Below are positions 1-8,170 of a DNA stretch of 64,000 bases, in pieces. The DNA lies in assembly GCF_000712295.1 (NCBI RefSeq), contig NZ_JMKI01000006.1, positions 1-64,000 on the forward strand, written 5' to 3'. The position numbers were made by a program, and so were the translations under genes. Every line of letters begins with the position of its first letter. Positions within the stretch are counted from its first letter, which is position 1. The DNA comes from Synergistes jonesii. GTDB lineage: Bacteria; Synergistota; Synergistia; Synergistales; Synergistaceae. The notes under the pieces were generated by a model. It saw nothing but the letters and a program-made list of their open reading frames with translations. It had not been told where the DNA came from and searched no databases.

Positions 1-528
1 TCTCCGTCGACGGCTGACAGGCTTTGCAGATGAGATAAGCGCGTATATCCCAAGGCTGAAATCCAGCGCTGCATTGTCCATCAGATCCGTTACACGACAA
101 AATTCGTCTCTTACAAGGACATTAAGGCTTTTATGAATGATTTGAAGGGTGTCTATCAGGCTCCTACACTGGAGCAGGCCGAGGAAGGGCTTGACAGACT
201 TGAAGAGAAGTGGGGCTCGAAATACCCGTCTTCGGTAGCGAGCTGGCGGAACAACTGGCCTCAGTTATCCGCTTATTTCAAGTATCCCTATGAGCTGCGC
301 CGGATGATCTATACGACAAACCAGATCGAGAACTACAACCGGCAGCTCAGGAAAGTGACAAAAACACGTACGATCTTCCCCTCAGACGACGCCCTTCTCA
401 AGCTCCTTTATCTTGCGACGATGGACATCACTGAAAAGTGGACCGGCAGGGACAGGGACTGGAGTAAAATTCTGTCACAGCTGTGCATTTACTTTGAGGA
501 ACGCATAGAACCCGGAGATCTGGAATAG
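1..528 (+). pseudogene. IS256-family transposase, C-terminal part, frameshifted
   Basis: The open part from 133 encodes the conserved C-terminal half of an IS256/Mutator transposase, including the IYTTNQIENYNRQLRK stretch that carries the last catalytic Glu of the DDE triad. The family sequence continues upstream: AEIQRCIVHQIR is readable in the same frame from about base 43. A TGA at 31-33 breaks that frame. The preceding family motif is split, with VDG in frame 3 (6-14) and LTGFADEI in frame 2 (14-37). At least two frameshifts are therefore needed, so the copy is probably dead. The N-terminal part lies before the window. The alternative, sequencing error in the first 40 bases, cannot be excluded. 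Confidence 0.75.
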
Positions 529-652
529 CCCTAAACGCCTATAAGAAAAGTCCGGGCTGCAGTCCATTGACAGCCCGGATAGCGTATGTCATTATGGTGA
601 TACTGAAGCAGTAACGGTAACCCTTTGATGTCTTACATCGATCCAGGGGCAA

Positions 653-681
653 GGGGTTTACACAGAATAAGTTACACTACC
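653..681 (+). repeat. Right terminal inverted repeat of the IS256-type element
   Basis: About 29 bases starting ggggtttacacagaataa and ending actacc match the usual form of IS256-family ends. The partner repeat is outside the window, so the exact length cannot be fixed. Confidence 0.65.
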
Positions 682-895
682 TAGAAATCTTCCTCTAAGG
701 AATGGAAACCACTCTATATTTTCGTGGGTGCATATATTGCGCTCGTTAGAAATCTTCCTCTAAGGAATGGAAACATTTCTTGGGCGGATAGTAATTCAGG
801 CTGAACCCGGTTAGAAATCTTCCTCTAAGGAATGGAAACTCGAGTCTCCGAAGGCGAGGTACGTCCCCGAGCCCAGTTAGAAATCTTCCTCTAAG
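682..895 (+). CRISPR. Small CRISPR array, 4 repeats (2 complete), 3 spacers
   Basis: The repeat unit is 30 bases, starting GTTAGAAATC and ending GAATGGAAAC. Copies lie at 682-709 (first two bases lost at the IS junction), 745-774 (complete), 810-839 (complete) and 876-895 (only the first 20 bases, then unrelated sequence). Spacers are 710-744 (35), 775-809 (35) and 840-875 (36). A GAAAC 3' end and 30-base length fit type I-B/III-like repeats. The degenerate last repeat marks the right side as the trailer end, so the leader lay to the left and has been displaced by the insertion sequence. No cas gene is present in the window, and the array may be a relic. Confidence 0.9.
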
Positions 896-901
896 ACCCG
901 T

Positions 902-1288
902 TCAGTTCTTTGCAGCGCGTATCTTATCGAGAAATTCCCTGTCGGCCGGGCAGAATTCGTACTGAGGAATCTCTTCGGCCGTTATCCAGCGTATATCGCT
1001 GTGTTCGAGCTTTTGCGGCGTTCCCTCGGCTATCGCCGCGCTGAAGAGAGTCAGATGCACGGCTGTATCGGGGTATGCGTATTCTGCTTCGGCAAAGACG
1101 CTCCCGAGCAAGAGCGCGACGCCGAGTTCCTCACGGCATTCGCGGATAAGGGCCTCTTCCTTACTCTCGCCGGGCTCTACCTTGCCTCCGGCGAATTCCC
1201 ACAGCCTTCCGCGCGCCTTGTGCGCGGGCCTCCGGCAGATCATGAATTTATCTCCGCTGCGAATCAGCGCGGCTACGACTTCGATCAT
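902..1288 (-). CDS. Nudix hydrolase, MutT-like
   Basis: A 128-residue single-domain Nudix protein. The full Nudix box GX5EX7REUXEEXGU is present at residues 35-57 (GGKVEPGE, then REC REELGV), which binds the Mg2+ that activates water for nucleoside-diphosphate cleavage. The size and the WEFAGGK sequence fit 8-oxo-dGTP or CTP pyrophosphohydrolases of the MutT group that clean oxidised nucleotides. The start at 1288 is chosen because GGAGGG lies 5-6 bases upstream; an in-frame ATG 24 bases earlier has no better site. It begins just beyond the CRISPR trailer and is transcribed towards it. Substrate preference cannot be read from the sequence. Confidence 0.85.
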   Translation of the reverse strand: MIEVVAALIRSGDKFMICRRPAHKARGRLWEFAGGKVEPGESKEEALIRECREELGVALLLGSVFAEAEYAYPDTAVHLTLFSAAIAEGTPQKLEHSDIRWITAEEIPQYEFCPADREFLDKIRAAKN

Positions 1289-1356
1289 AAAAATCCCTCC
1301 GCTTTTCCGCATGGCGGCGAAAGCGCCGCCATGCGTCGGTAATCATAGCACAGCGC

Positions 1357-2172
1357 TTACGCTGAGGCGTGCCTGCCTCCGAAAAATACACTGCTCCTGA
1401 TTCCTTCCTGCGCGCATTTTCTCTTTATCTCCAAGCGCAGCACTTCCCAGAAATCTTTTTGACGGCGCAGATATATTTCTTCGTATAGCTCTTTCAGCTC
1501 AGGGTGAAGCGAGTTCACGAAGGATAAGATTTTTTCCGCGTTGCCGCGGCGCAGTTTCAGTGCGTCGAAGGTGATGTGCGAGGTTAAGGGCTTCACGGCG
1601 TTTATTATCGTGGCGCAGTCCGTTATCGCGGGGAAGAGAGGTGCACACATGACGTTCGTCTCTATCCCCGCACTTTGCAGAGCCGCCATCGCCGCTAGCT
1701 TCTTCTGAGGGCTCGACGCGTACGGCTCCGCCCTCTTCCTGAATTCGTCGTCAAGCGAGCTGAAGGAGAATGTCACGCAGGCGCTGGGAAATTCTTTGAG
1801 AATATCTATGTCGCGGACAACGAGCGCCGATTTGGTGATTATCGATATGGAAGGCTGGGCCGGAAGCAGCGCGCGGAGGATGCCACGGGTCGTGAGGGAG
1901 TGTTCTTCGTAAGGGTTGTAGGCGTCGGTCATCGAACTGAGCAGTATGCTTTTGCGGAATAGTTTCGCAAGGTCGAAGGGCGCGGAGGGGAGCTTCACGT
2001 CAAGGTACGACCCCCATGGCTCGGCGCGCCCGCGATGCGCGCGCATTATCTCGGCCGCGTAGCAGTAGACACAGCCGTGCGGGCAGCCGATATACGGGTT
2101 TATCACGAAATCGGAGCCCAGCTTCGTTGGGGAGAGCAGACTCTTTACCTTGACGCGCGCTACCGTTACCAT
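1357..2172 (-). CDS. Radical SAM protein, SPL / Rv2578c-like family
   Basis: A 271-residue radical SAM enzyme. The CX3CX2C cluster motif is C30-PHG-C34-VY-C37, followed by YAAE, typical of the spore-photoproduct-lyase-like family of short radical SAM proteins found in many non-sporulating bacteria. The remaining sequence shows the alternating strands and helices of the partial TIM barrel (for example SIITKSALVVRDIDIL and CVTFSFSSLDDEFRKRAEP). No C-terminal auxiliary-cluster cysteine set is evident. The start has a strong ribosome site (AGGAGGGG). True lyase activity on DNA photoproducts is not implied; members of this subfamily have no firmly known reaction. Confidence 0.85.
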   Translation of the reverse strand: MVTVARVKVKSLLSPTKLGSDFVINPYIGCPHGCVYCYAAEIMRAHRGRAEPWGSYLDVKLPSAPFDLAKLFRKSILLSSMTDAYNPYEEHSLTTRGILRALLPAQPSISIITKSALVVRDIDILKEFPSACVTFSFSSLDDEFRKRAEPYASSPQKKLAAMAALQSAGIETNVMCAPLFPAITDCATIINAVKPLTSHITFDALKLRRGNAEKILSFVNSLHPELKELYEEIYLRRQKDFWEVLRLEIKRKCAQEGIRSSVFFGGRHASA

Positions 2173-2182
2173 TTTTCCCCTC

Positions 2183-2611
2183 CTAATCCATCAGCGAAGT
2201 GCGGCTTTTGATTCCCTTCCCCTTGTCTACGTCTGCGATCTTTACCTCCACGCCGAAGAGGTAGCACAAATACGCTTCGGTGATCGCCGAAGCGGGAAGG
2301 GCCCACACATACACATGCACGCCTTTCAGCGGCGCGGCTGTGTTTCTCGCGAGGAAGGCGTGTTCCGGCGCGTGTGTAGCCATTATAATGCTTATCCCTT
2401 TTTCTTCGGCGAGAATTTTTATCGTTCTCAGCATTTTGATTTGGTTGCCGAGATCAAGGTGCGACGTCGGCTTATTTAGCAGCAGCTCCGTCTCCTGTAC
2501 TATCGCGGAGGCGAAGGGCGCCGTCTGCCGCTCGCCGCAAAAGCTCTTATAGAATTCCCGAACGGTCTTTTTGCCCCCTATTCCCAAATTGGCGGGCTTG
2601 TGTTTCGGCAT
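2183..2611 (-). pseudogene. Decayed FecE-like ABC transporter ATPase (iron/siderophore or cobalamin type)
   Basis: The readable 142 residues match the C-terminal half of a FecE/BtuD-type ATPase. The regions PANLGIGGKK, GERQTA (remnant of the LSGGERQ signature), AIVQETELLL, PTSHLDLGNQ (Walker B and D loop) and MATHAPEHAF are recognisable. The Walker B acidic pair is destroyed (LLLNKPTSHLD instead of LLLDEPTSHLD), residues are missing before GERQ, and the N-terminal half with Walker A is absent. The combination means the protein could not hydrolyse ATP. No permease or binding-protein gene remains beside it, so this is the residue of a lost iron-type uptake locus. Confidence 0.75.
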
Positions 2612-2729
2612 CGCGACGTCGGCAACTCAAGATGAAACGCTTGAAGTGGCTTTTACGCAGATTGCTCGAATATGATAATATTGGTAAACGAAAAATTCCG
2701 CGGCGTCGTGCGTGGGAGCGGGTGAGAGA

Positions 2730-3641
2730 ATGGCTTTGAGCGGGAATATGAGGAGGGGCGGGGTGCTATCCCTCTGTGCCGCTTTTTGCTGGGGGATCAT
2801 CAGCCCCGCGGCGAAGATCGTCTCCGCCGCTGAGATAGACCTGATGACGCTGATGATATTCCGCTCTTTATTTGCGCTTGCGGCGTCGGGGCTCTGCCTT
2901 TTTATCAGCGGACAGCGGGCGCGCCTGCACGTCGGCCGCGAAACGGCGCGCTTCTATTTCATATGCGGCGCTTTCTCCGTCGCCTTGGCGGGAGGAGGCT
3001 ATCTGAAATCCCTCGCCTATCTCACAGTCGCCCAGGCCATCGTCATACACTACACCTTCCCGTTGGCGACTCTAGCCGGCTCTATGTGGGTCACTCGCGA
3101 GAAGCCGACTCCGCTGCAGGTGGCGGCCGGCTTCATCATTGTCGCCGGCGTCGTCACGGGGATGGGTGGAAGCGCCGCGTCGTTTACCTCCATACCGGCC
3201 GCCGGATTTATATGGGCCGCTCTCGCCGTAATAGGCATATCGGGGCAGGCCCTTGTCGCGCGGCGTTTCTCGATATCTCACGAGACTGACGAACTCGCGA
3301 TGCTATTTTATTCGAATCTTTTCGGCTCCGCGCTGCTGATAGCGTACAAAACGCTCTTCGCCGGCTGGCGAGACGCGGCGCTCGTCACGCCGCGCCTCTT
3401 TGCTCTGATGAGCCTGGTGGCCTTTACCGGCAGCTTTCTCTCCTACGGCTTCTTCTACGCGGCGCTTAAATATATACCCGCCGCGGTCGTCAGCCTCTTC
3501 TGCACGTTTGAGATAGTCGTCGCGGTCGGGCTCACCGCTCTCTTCGTCGGGCAGGCCCCGTCGCCGCACGAGGCGGCCGGCTGCGCTCTGATACTGATAG
3601 CCATCTTCTGTGCGTCGGTAGCGCCTAAAGAAAAAAGATAA
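2730..3641 (+). CDS. EamA/DMT-superfamily permease
   Basis: A 303-residue inner-membrane protein with about ten hydrophobic segments in two repeats, as in the EamA (DUF6) drug/metabolite transporters. The first repeat contains CWGIISPAAKIV and the second the typical SLFCTFEIVVAVGLTALFVGQ stretch with the conserved E before the last helices. Family members export amino acids or other metabolites; the substrate cannot be told. The ATG at 2730 is chosen over a GTG at 2712 because GGGAG lies upstream at suitable distance. The gene stands alone and converges with modC across a hairpin. Confidence 0.85.
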   Translation: MALSGNMRRGGVLSLCAAFCWGIISPAAKIVSAAEIDLMTLMIFRSLFALAASGLCLFISGQRARLHVGRETARFYFICGAFSVALAGGGYLKSLAYLTVAQAIVIHYTFPLATLAGSMWVTREKPTPLQVAAGFIIVAGVVTGMGGSAASFTSIPAAGFIWAALAVIGISGQALVARRFSISHETDELAMLFYSNLFGSALLIAYKTLFAGWRDAALVTPRLFALMSLVAFTGSFLSYGFFYAALKYIPAAVVSLFCTFEIVVAVGLTALFVGQAPSPHEAAGCALILIAIFCASVAPKEKR

Positions 3642-3692
3642 TGATAACGTTTTTTGGCAAGGTCGTCAGAGCACATGTTCCGCGCGGCGCTT

Positions 3693-3726
3693 AAGCGGGC
3701 TCGAAAAGGGAGCCCCGTGCCCGCTT
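3693..3726. terminator. Hairpin between convergent EamA gene and modC
   Basis: An 8-bp stem (AAGCGGGC 3693-3700 with GCCCGCTT 3719-3726) encloses an alternative GGGCTC/GAGCCC stem at 3697-3702 and 3710-3715. It lies between two converging genes and overlaps the modC stop side. There is no long T-run, so termination strength is uncertain. Confidence 0.45.
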
Positions 3727-4800
3727 CTACGCGAGCAGAGGCATCACGTCGCCCTCCGCCACCTTCAGATATATCGTCTCTCCTTCGTGATAGCGGGCGG
3801 CGGTTTCCTTCGACGTTTCAACCCTTACCATGGAGAAATTGCTTTCCGAGTCAGCGCCACGCGGGCGCACGTTGATCACGCCGGAGAATACGTCGTCTTT
3901 AACTTCGAGTATCTCGGCTTCGATGGTGTTTTTGTCGCGTTCGCTTTCCGGCACCGGAATCAGATAATGCGCGCGCACGCCGACGTAGCGGATTTCTTTA
4001 GTCACCCCGCGCGCGCAGCTGAATTCCATATTCCAGTCCTTCGCGTGTATCGTATGCGCCCCCGAGGCTTCGGCGCGTGAGAAGTTCTTGCAGCCGGAAA
4101 GAATTGCGGCCGCCAGCGTCGGTGGGGCGCCGAAAAATTCAGCCACATCCTTAACTGGCTCGGAAACGCCTTGGTTTATCACGCAGACGCGGTCACATAG
4201 CCTGTAGACTTCGTCCCTGTTGTGCGATACGTAGAGGGTCGTGCCTCTGTATTGGCGTAGAACGCGCGCCAGCTTCTGTTCGAGCTGCCAGTGTAGGAAG
4301 CTGTCGAGCGCCGAGAGAGGCTCGTCGAGCATTATTACGGTCGGGTCGCTCGCCATGATGCGCGCCAGCGCGACGCGTTGCTGCTGCCCGCCGGAGAGCT
4401 GCGAGGGGTAGTGGTCTTCGAGCCCGGAAATGAAAAACCTCTCCGCTATCTCTTTGTAGCGCTCCTCTTTGTTCTCCCTGCGTCCCGCGCCGTGTTCGAA
4501 TACCGTCATTATGTTCTGGCGCGTCGTCATATTCGGGAAGAGCGCGTAATTTTGAAATAGCAGCCCGACGTGGCGCCGCTGCGGCTTGAGATTTATTTTA
4601 GCGGCCGAATCGTAGAAGGTCACGCCGTTGACTATTATGCGCCCCTCGTCCGGCGTCACGATGCCGGCGATGCATTTCAGCGTCATGCTCTTGCCGCAGC
4701 CGGAGCCGCCGAGCAGCGCGAGCACCTCTCCGCCGGCTTCGAAGCTTACGTCGAGAGAAAAGCTCCCGAGTTTTTTCCTGAATTCCACTATCGCCGACAT
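3727..4800 (-). CDS. modC: Molybdate ABC transporter ATP-binding protein ModC
   Basis: A 357-residue ABC ATPase. Walker A is GGSGCGKS (residues 31-38), the signature is LSGGQQQRVALAR and Walker B is VIMLDEPLSALD, all intact. A C-terminal region of roughly 120 residues (EIRYVGVRAHYLIPV, then EAEILEVKDDVFSGVINV) fits the TOBE/MOP regulatory domain that binds oxyanion in ModC proteins. It follows modB by 3 bases, so the two are co-translated. ModC energises molybdate (or tungstate) import. The role matches the molybdenum hydroxylase encoded at 16-20 kb. A tungstate or sulfate role is possible but less likely with this partner set. Confidence 0.9.
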   Translation of the reverse strand: MSAIVEFRKKLGSFSLDVSFEAGGEVLALLGGSGCGKSMTLKCIAGIVTPDEGRIIVNGVTFYDSAAKINLKPQRRHVGLLFQNYALFPNMTTRQNIMTVFEHGAGRRENKEERYKEIAERFFISGLEDHYPSQLSGGQQQRVALARIMASDPTVIMLDEPLSALDSFLHWQLEQKLARVLRQYRGTTLYVSHNRDEVYRLCDRVCVINQGVSEPVKDVAEFFGAPPTLAAAILSGCKNFSRAEASGAHTIHAKDWNMEFSCARGVTKEIRYVGVRAHYLIPVPESERDKNTIEAEILEVKDDVFSGVINVRPRGADSESNFSMVRVETSKETAARYHEGETIYLKVAEGDVMPLLA

Positions 4801-4803
4801 GGG

Positions 4804-5523
4804 CTACCTCCGCTCGAACTCTTCGGATAGAGTGTGGCTGACGGCTTTGCCCTTCGGCTGGCGATAGCTGTTTTCGAGCATGTTGACGGCTACTAAGACG
4901 ACGAATGATATAACGAGGTTCACAAAGACCCATTTGGACGCCGCGGCGTCGTTACCCTCGCGCCACAGCTGATAGACCGTCGTCGAAATCGTAGCGGTGC
5001 GCCCGGGGATGTAGCCCGTCACCATCGTCGTGGCGCCGTACTCGCCGATCGCGCGCGCGAAGGCGAGCACAGTCGCCGCTAAGATGCCGTCTTTGCAATT
5101 CGGCACCATCACGCGCCAAAAGATGTATGTATTCGAAAGGCCCAGCGTCTGAGCGCTGTAGGTCAGGTTGTGGTCGAAGGCGTCAAAGGCCCCGCGCACC
5201 GTGCGGTACATCAGAGGGAAGGTGACGACGCCTGTCGCGAATATCGCCGAGTACCACGTCATCGTCAGCTTAAAACCGAAAAAATCCAGAACGACGGAGC
5301 CTACCGGGCCGAGAGGCCCTATCGTCTTTAAGAGGAAGAAGCCTACGACCGTCGGAGGCAGGACCATCGGCAGCGTGAGCACGCAGTCTAGCACGCCCTT
5401 TATGAACTTAGGCAGCTTGGAAATGTAGTAGGCGGCGCAGATGCCGCTGAAAAACGTTATAAATGTGGAAATACCCGCTATGCGAAGCGAGTTATACAGT
5501 GGAAACCAGTCCAAAAGTATCAC
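4804..5523 (-). CDS. modB: Molybdate ABC transporter permease ModB
   Basis: A 239-residue membrane protein with five to six hydrophobic segments. The ABC-permease EAA-like loop is ARAIGEYGATTMVTG, characteristic of ModB/CysT permeases and the docking site for ModC. The sequence LPMVLPPTVVGFFLL is also typical of ModB. The apparent start is GTG at 5523, with a purine-rich GGAGA almost touching it, so the exact start is uncertain. It forms the membrane channel between ModA outside and ModC inside. It is separated from modA by about 150 bases containing a terminator-like hairpin. Confidence 0.9.
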   Translation of the reverse strand: MILLDWFPLYNSLRIAGISTFITFFSGICAAYYISKLPKFIKGVLDCVLTLPMVLPPTVVGFFLLKTIGPLGPVGSVVLDFFGFKLTMTWYSAIFATGVVTFPLMYRTVRGAFDAFDHNLTYSAQTLGLSNTYIFWRVMVPNCKDGILAATVLAFARAIGEYGATTMVTGYIPGRTATISTTVYQLWREGNDAAASKWVFVNLVISFVVLVAVNMLENSYRQPKGKAVSHTLSEEFERR

Positions 5524-5613
5524 TCTCCGTTATCATACGCGGCGGCCTGCGCTCTGCCGCGCTGGCAAACAGCGCCCGATCTTTTTTGAATGTCAAGTCC
5601 TTTTACTGATTAA

Positions 5614-5638
5614 AAAGGGCCGATCGTGTCGGCCCTTT
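5614..5638 (-). terminator. Intercistronic terminator between modA and modB
   Basis: A perfect 10-bp stem (5614-5623 with 5629-5638, loop 5 bases) is followed, on the minus strand, by TTTTTAAT. It lies after the modA stop and before modB. It would end a fraction of transcripts, giving more binding protein than permease. Confidence 0.75.
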
Positions 5639-5676
5639 ACACGAGGAGAGAGAAGAAATAATATTTGCCTGGAATA

Positions 5677-6447
5677 TTACTTCTTCGGAATCGAAAATCC
5701 TGTCTTTGTAAATACTGCCGAGCAAGGGTCGCTCTTGAGGTATTTCACGAACGCTTCGGCCTCGGCCTTATGCTTCGTATCCTTCATGATGGCCGCCGGG
5801 TAGATGATCGGCCTGTGCGTGCCCTTCGGCGCGAAGGAGATCACTTCGACGGCGTCCGAGGTGGCGGCGTCCGTGCTGTAGACCACGCCGCAGTTGACCG
5901 CCGCCGCAGCCGTCTGAGCGAGGACTTCCTTGACGTTGCTGGCGTAGGTGATCTTGTTTTCTTTCTTGAGCTTCTCCCAGATGCCCATGTTCTTGAATAT
6001 CTCTTCCGAATACTGTCCGACGGGGACGTCGGAGTTGCCGAGCGCGATCAGCTTGACCTTGTCGCTCGCCACGTCGCCGAAGCTGCGGATATTCGTCGGG
6101 TTCTGGCCCTTCGGGACGATAAGGACGACCCTGTTCGAAACGATGTCGAAGCGCGTATCGGGCATTACGAACTTGTCGTTGATCGCGTTCATCTGCTTCT
6201 GTCCGGCGGAGATAAAGATGTCGCACTCGGCTCCCTGCTCGATCTGCGTCTTGAGCGTGCCGCTTGAGTCGAAATTGTAGACTATTTTGACGTTCGGGTC
6301 GACTTTCTCATACATCTCGGCGATCTGGTTCATCGATTCCGTCATCGATGCCGCCGCAAAGACATAGAGCTCAGTAGCGGCAAACGCAGGGAGCGCGATC
6401 AGGAGTGCCGCGCAAAGCAGCGCCAAAAGCGAAAGTTTCTTCTTCAT
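5677..6447 (-). CDS. modA: Molybdate-binding periplasmic protein ModA
   Basis: A 256-residue substrate-binding protein. Residues 1-24 form a signal peptide (MKKKLSLLALLCAALLIALP, then AFA). The mature part starts ELYVFAAASMTESMNQIAE and contains VYNFDSSGTLKTQIEQGAECDIFISA; the two Ser-rich loops are the usual oxyanion contacts of ModA. The start at 6447 is chosen because AAGGAGAGG precedes it and it gives a clean signal peptide; the longer frame upstream does not. It captures molybdate in the periplasm for ModBC. Tungstate binding is equally possible from sequence alone. Confidence 0.9.
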   Translation of the reverse strand: MKKKLSLLALLCAALLIALPAFAATELYVFAAASMTESMNQIAEMYEKVDPNVKIVYNFDSSGTLKTQIEQGAECDIFISAGQKQMNAINDKFVMPDTRFDIVSNRVVLIVPKGQNPTNIRSFGDVASDKVKLIALGNSDVPVGQYSEEIFKNMGIWEKLKKENKITYASNVKEVLAQTAAAAVNCGVVYSTDAATSDAVEVISFAPKGTHRPIIYPAAIMKDTKHKAEAEAFVKYLKSDPCSAVFTKTGFSIPKK

Positions 6448-6736
6448 ATAGAACCTCTCCTTCAAGAATTTTTGCAAACCGCGGCGCGGCCGCAATAACG
6501 CAATGAAAATTATATAACGAGCTGCGATTTATTGCAATGCACTTGCGTTGCTGAAATTAAAAAACTTAAGGCTCCGAATAAATTTATGAGACGGCGTATG
6601 ACGCACGGACCGGCCGGCGTTTTTGCGCCGATTTCTCAACGTTCGTGCCGGCATCGCGAAAAAATGCGGGCTCGATTTGACTTAGATACTTTACGAAGGT
6701 ACAATGTCACCGAAATTTTATTTTGGGGGTATGTTA

Positions 6737-8089
6737 ATGCAGCTGGAGCGCTATAACGGCCACATAGAAGAGGCCGATTACCTCAATCTCCTTATGGTGG
6801 ATATCGCCGGCGACATCAGGAGCGTCGCCCTGCCCAAGGGCTACGTGTCGGAGAAGATATTGAAGGACGGCATCGGCTTCGACGCTTCGAATTACGGCTA
6901 CGCGAAGGTCAGCGACTCTGATATGGTCGCGGTCCCCGATATGTCCACCGCGTTTTTCGAGATTCGCGGCGATTACAAGATGCTCCACGTCCTCTGCGAC
7001 GTGGTATCGGCCGACCGCGAAACCTTTGATCAGTACCCGCGCAACGTTATAAAGAAAGCGCGCGATTTCCTCCGCGAGGAGGGCATCGCGGACACGGCGA
7101 AGCTCCTCGTCGAGCTTGAGTATTACGTCTTCGAAGAGGCGGAATACAAGAGCGGCGTGGAGGGCGCGTTCTACCGAGTTAAATCCTCCGAGGGCCTCGG
7201 CGAAGAGTTTGCAAGCAGCCCGAGGGTCTCCCTGCGGGGCGCCTATCACAGGATGCCGCCGGAGGACAGCTACATGGATTTCCGCAACGAAACGGTAAAG
7301 CTGATGGACGTCATCGGCATACCGGTGAAGTACCACCATCACGAAGTCGCTCTCTCGCAGCTCGAGATAGAGCTCGACTTCATGGACATGGCACAGGCCG
7401 CCGACATGGTCTCCCTCGCGAAATGGATAATCCGCCAGGTCGCCGCGGAGTGGGGCTTGCGCGTAACTTTCATGCCGAAGCCCCTCTATAAGATGCCCGG
7501 CAACGGCATGCACGTCCATCAGTTCCTTGAGAAAGGCGGCAGCTCGATTTTCCCCGGCGATGTGCTTTTCAACCTCTCCAACGAAGGGCTTTCCTACATA
7601 GCCGGGATGCTGTCGCACAGCCTGACTGGAAGTCTGCTCGCCTTCGCATGCCCGAGCACCAACAGCTACCGCCGCCTCGTGCACGGCTACGAGGCCCCGG
7701 TCTCAGCGACATTCGCGAAGGGCTCGCGCGCGGCCGCGGTGCGCATCCCCGGCTACGTCAAAAAGGATGAGACGCGCGTCGAATACCGAACCGGCGACGC
7801 GTCGTGCAACCTTTACTTCTTCCTCGCCGCGATGGTGCTCGCCGGAGCCGACGGTATACTAAGAGGGCTGAACCCGGTCGCGCTCGGCTATCAGAGCCGG
7901 GAGGCGAGGGAGGATCTGACCTTCCCGCTGAACCTCAACGCCGTGCTCGACGGCCTTGAGAAGGACGCGGATTACCTCGCTCCGGCCTTCCCCGACAAGC
8001 TGATAGAGCTTTGGATAAAGGCGAAGCGCGCCGAGGCGGAATACGTTTACAACGCGCCGACGCCGCAGGAATACGAGCTCTATTTTTAG
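6737..8089 (+). CDS. Glutamine synthetase family protein (GS type I-like)
   Basis: A 450-residue protein of the GlnA fold. The N-terminal beta-grasp region is followed by the catalytic domain with PKPLYKMPGNGMHVHQF (the KP...H.H ATP/metal motif), RRLVHGYEAPV (the NSYRRL...EAP region) and VEYRTGDASCNLYFFLAAM (the R.P...NPY-like motif, here with SCNLY). True glutamine synthetases carry RIP...ANPYL; the GDASCNLYF variant still fits. The adenylylation Tyr motif is not seen. The ATG at 6737 is chosen because GGGGGT lies 7 bases upstream. It may make glutamine, or be one of the gamma-glutamyl-amine ligase paralogues. A strong terminator follows. Confidence 0.8.
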   Translation: MQLERYNGHIEEADYLNLLMVDIAGDIRSVALPKGYVSEKILKDGIGFDASNYGYAKVSDSDMVAVPDMSTAFFEIRGDYKMLHVLCDVVSADRETFDQYPRNVIKKARDFLREEGIADTAKLLVELEYYVFEEAEYKSGVEGAFYRVKSSEGLGEEFASSPRVSLRGAYHRMPPEDSYMDFRNETVKLMDVIGIPVKYHHHEVALSQLEIELDFMDMAQAADMVSLAKWIIRQVAAEWGLRVTFMPKPLYKMPGNGMHVHQFLEKGGSSIFPGDVLFNLSNEGLSYIAGMLSHSLTGSLLAFACPSTNSYRRLVHGYEAPVSATFAKGSRAAAVRIPGYVKKDETRVEYRTGDASCNLYFFLAAMVLAGADGILRGLNPVALGYQSREAREDLTFPLNLNAVLDGLEKDADYLAPAFPDKLIELWIKAKRAEAEYVYNAPTPQEYELYF

Positions 8090-8122
8090 AGAAACGAAAA
8101 ATTTATGTATAAAAGCATTATA

Positions 8123-8147
8123 AAGGAGGGGCGCTCGGCCCCTCCTT
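8123..8147. terminator. Bidirectional terminator
   Basis: A perfect 10-bp GC-rich stem (8123-8132 with 8138-8147, 5-base loop) followed by GAATTTT sits between the converging glutamine-synthetase-like and deacylase genes. A-rich sequence on the left lets it serve both strands. Confidence 0.8.
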
Positions 8148-8170
8148 GAATTTTGCGCCTGAATTTGCGA

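Larger units (their letters stand above)
1..681 (+). mobile_element. IS256-family insertion sequence, 3' portion
   Basis: The window opens inside an insertion sequence. It holds the C-terminal part of a Mutator/IS256-type transposase, a short hairpin (arms 552-559 and 571-578) and then a terminal repeat ending at about 681. The sequence ggggtttacacagaataa near the end is typical of IS256-family ends. The element stops directly against a CRISPR repeat that lacks its first two bases, so it inserted at or inside the array. The left end and the target duplication lie outside the window. Confidence 0.8.

Noticed and set aside
1-895. Active CRISPR-Cas system
   Set aside because: No cas genes are in view, the leader is displaced and repeats are degenerate at both ends.
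6532-6756. Small open frame upstream of the glutamine synthetase-like gene
   Set aside because: It has no ribosome site or conserved motif and overlaps the leader and start of the next gene.
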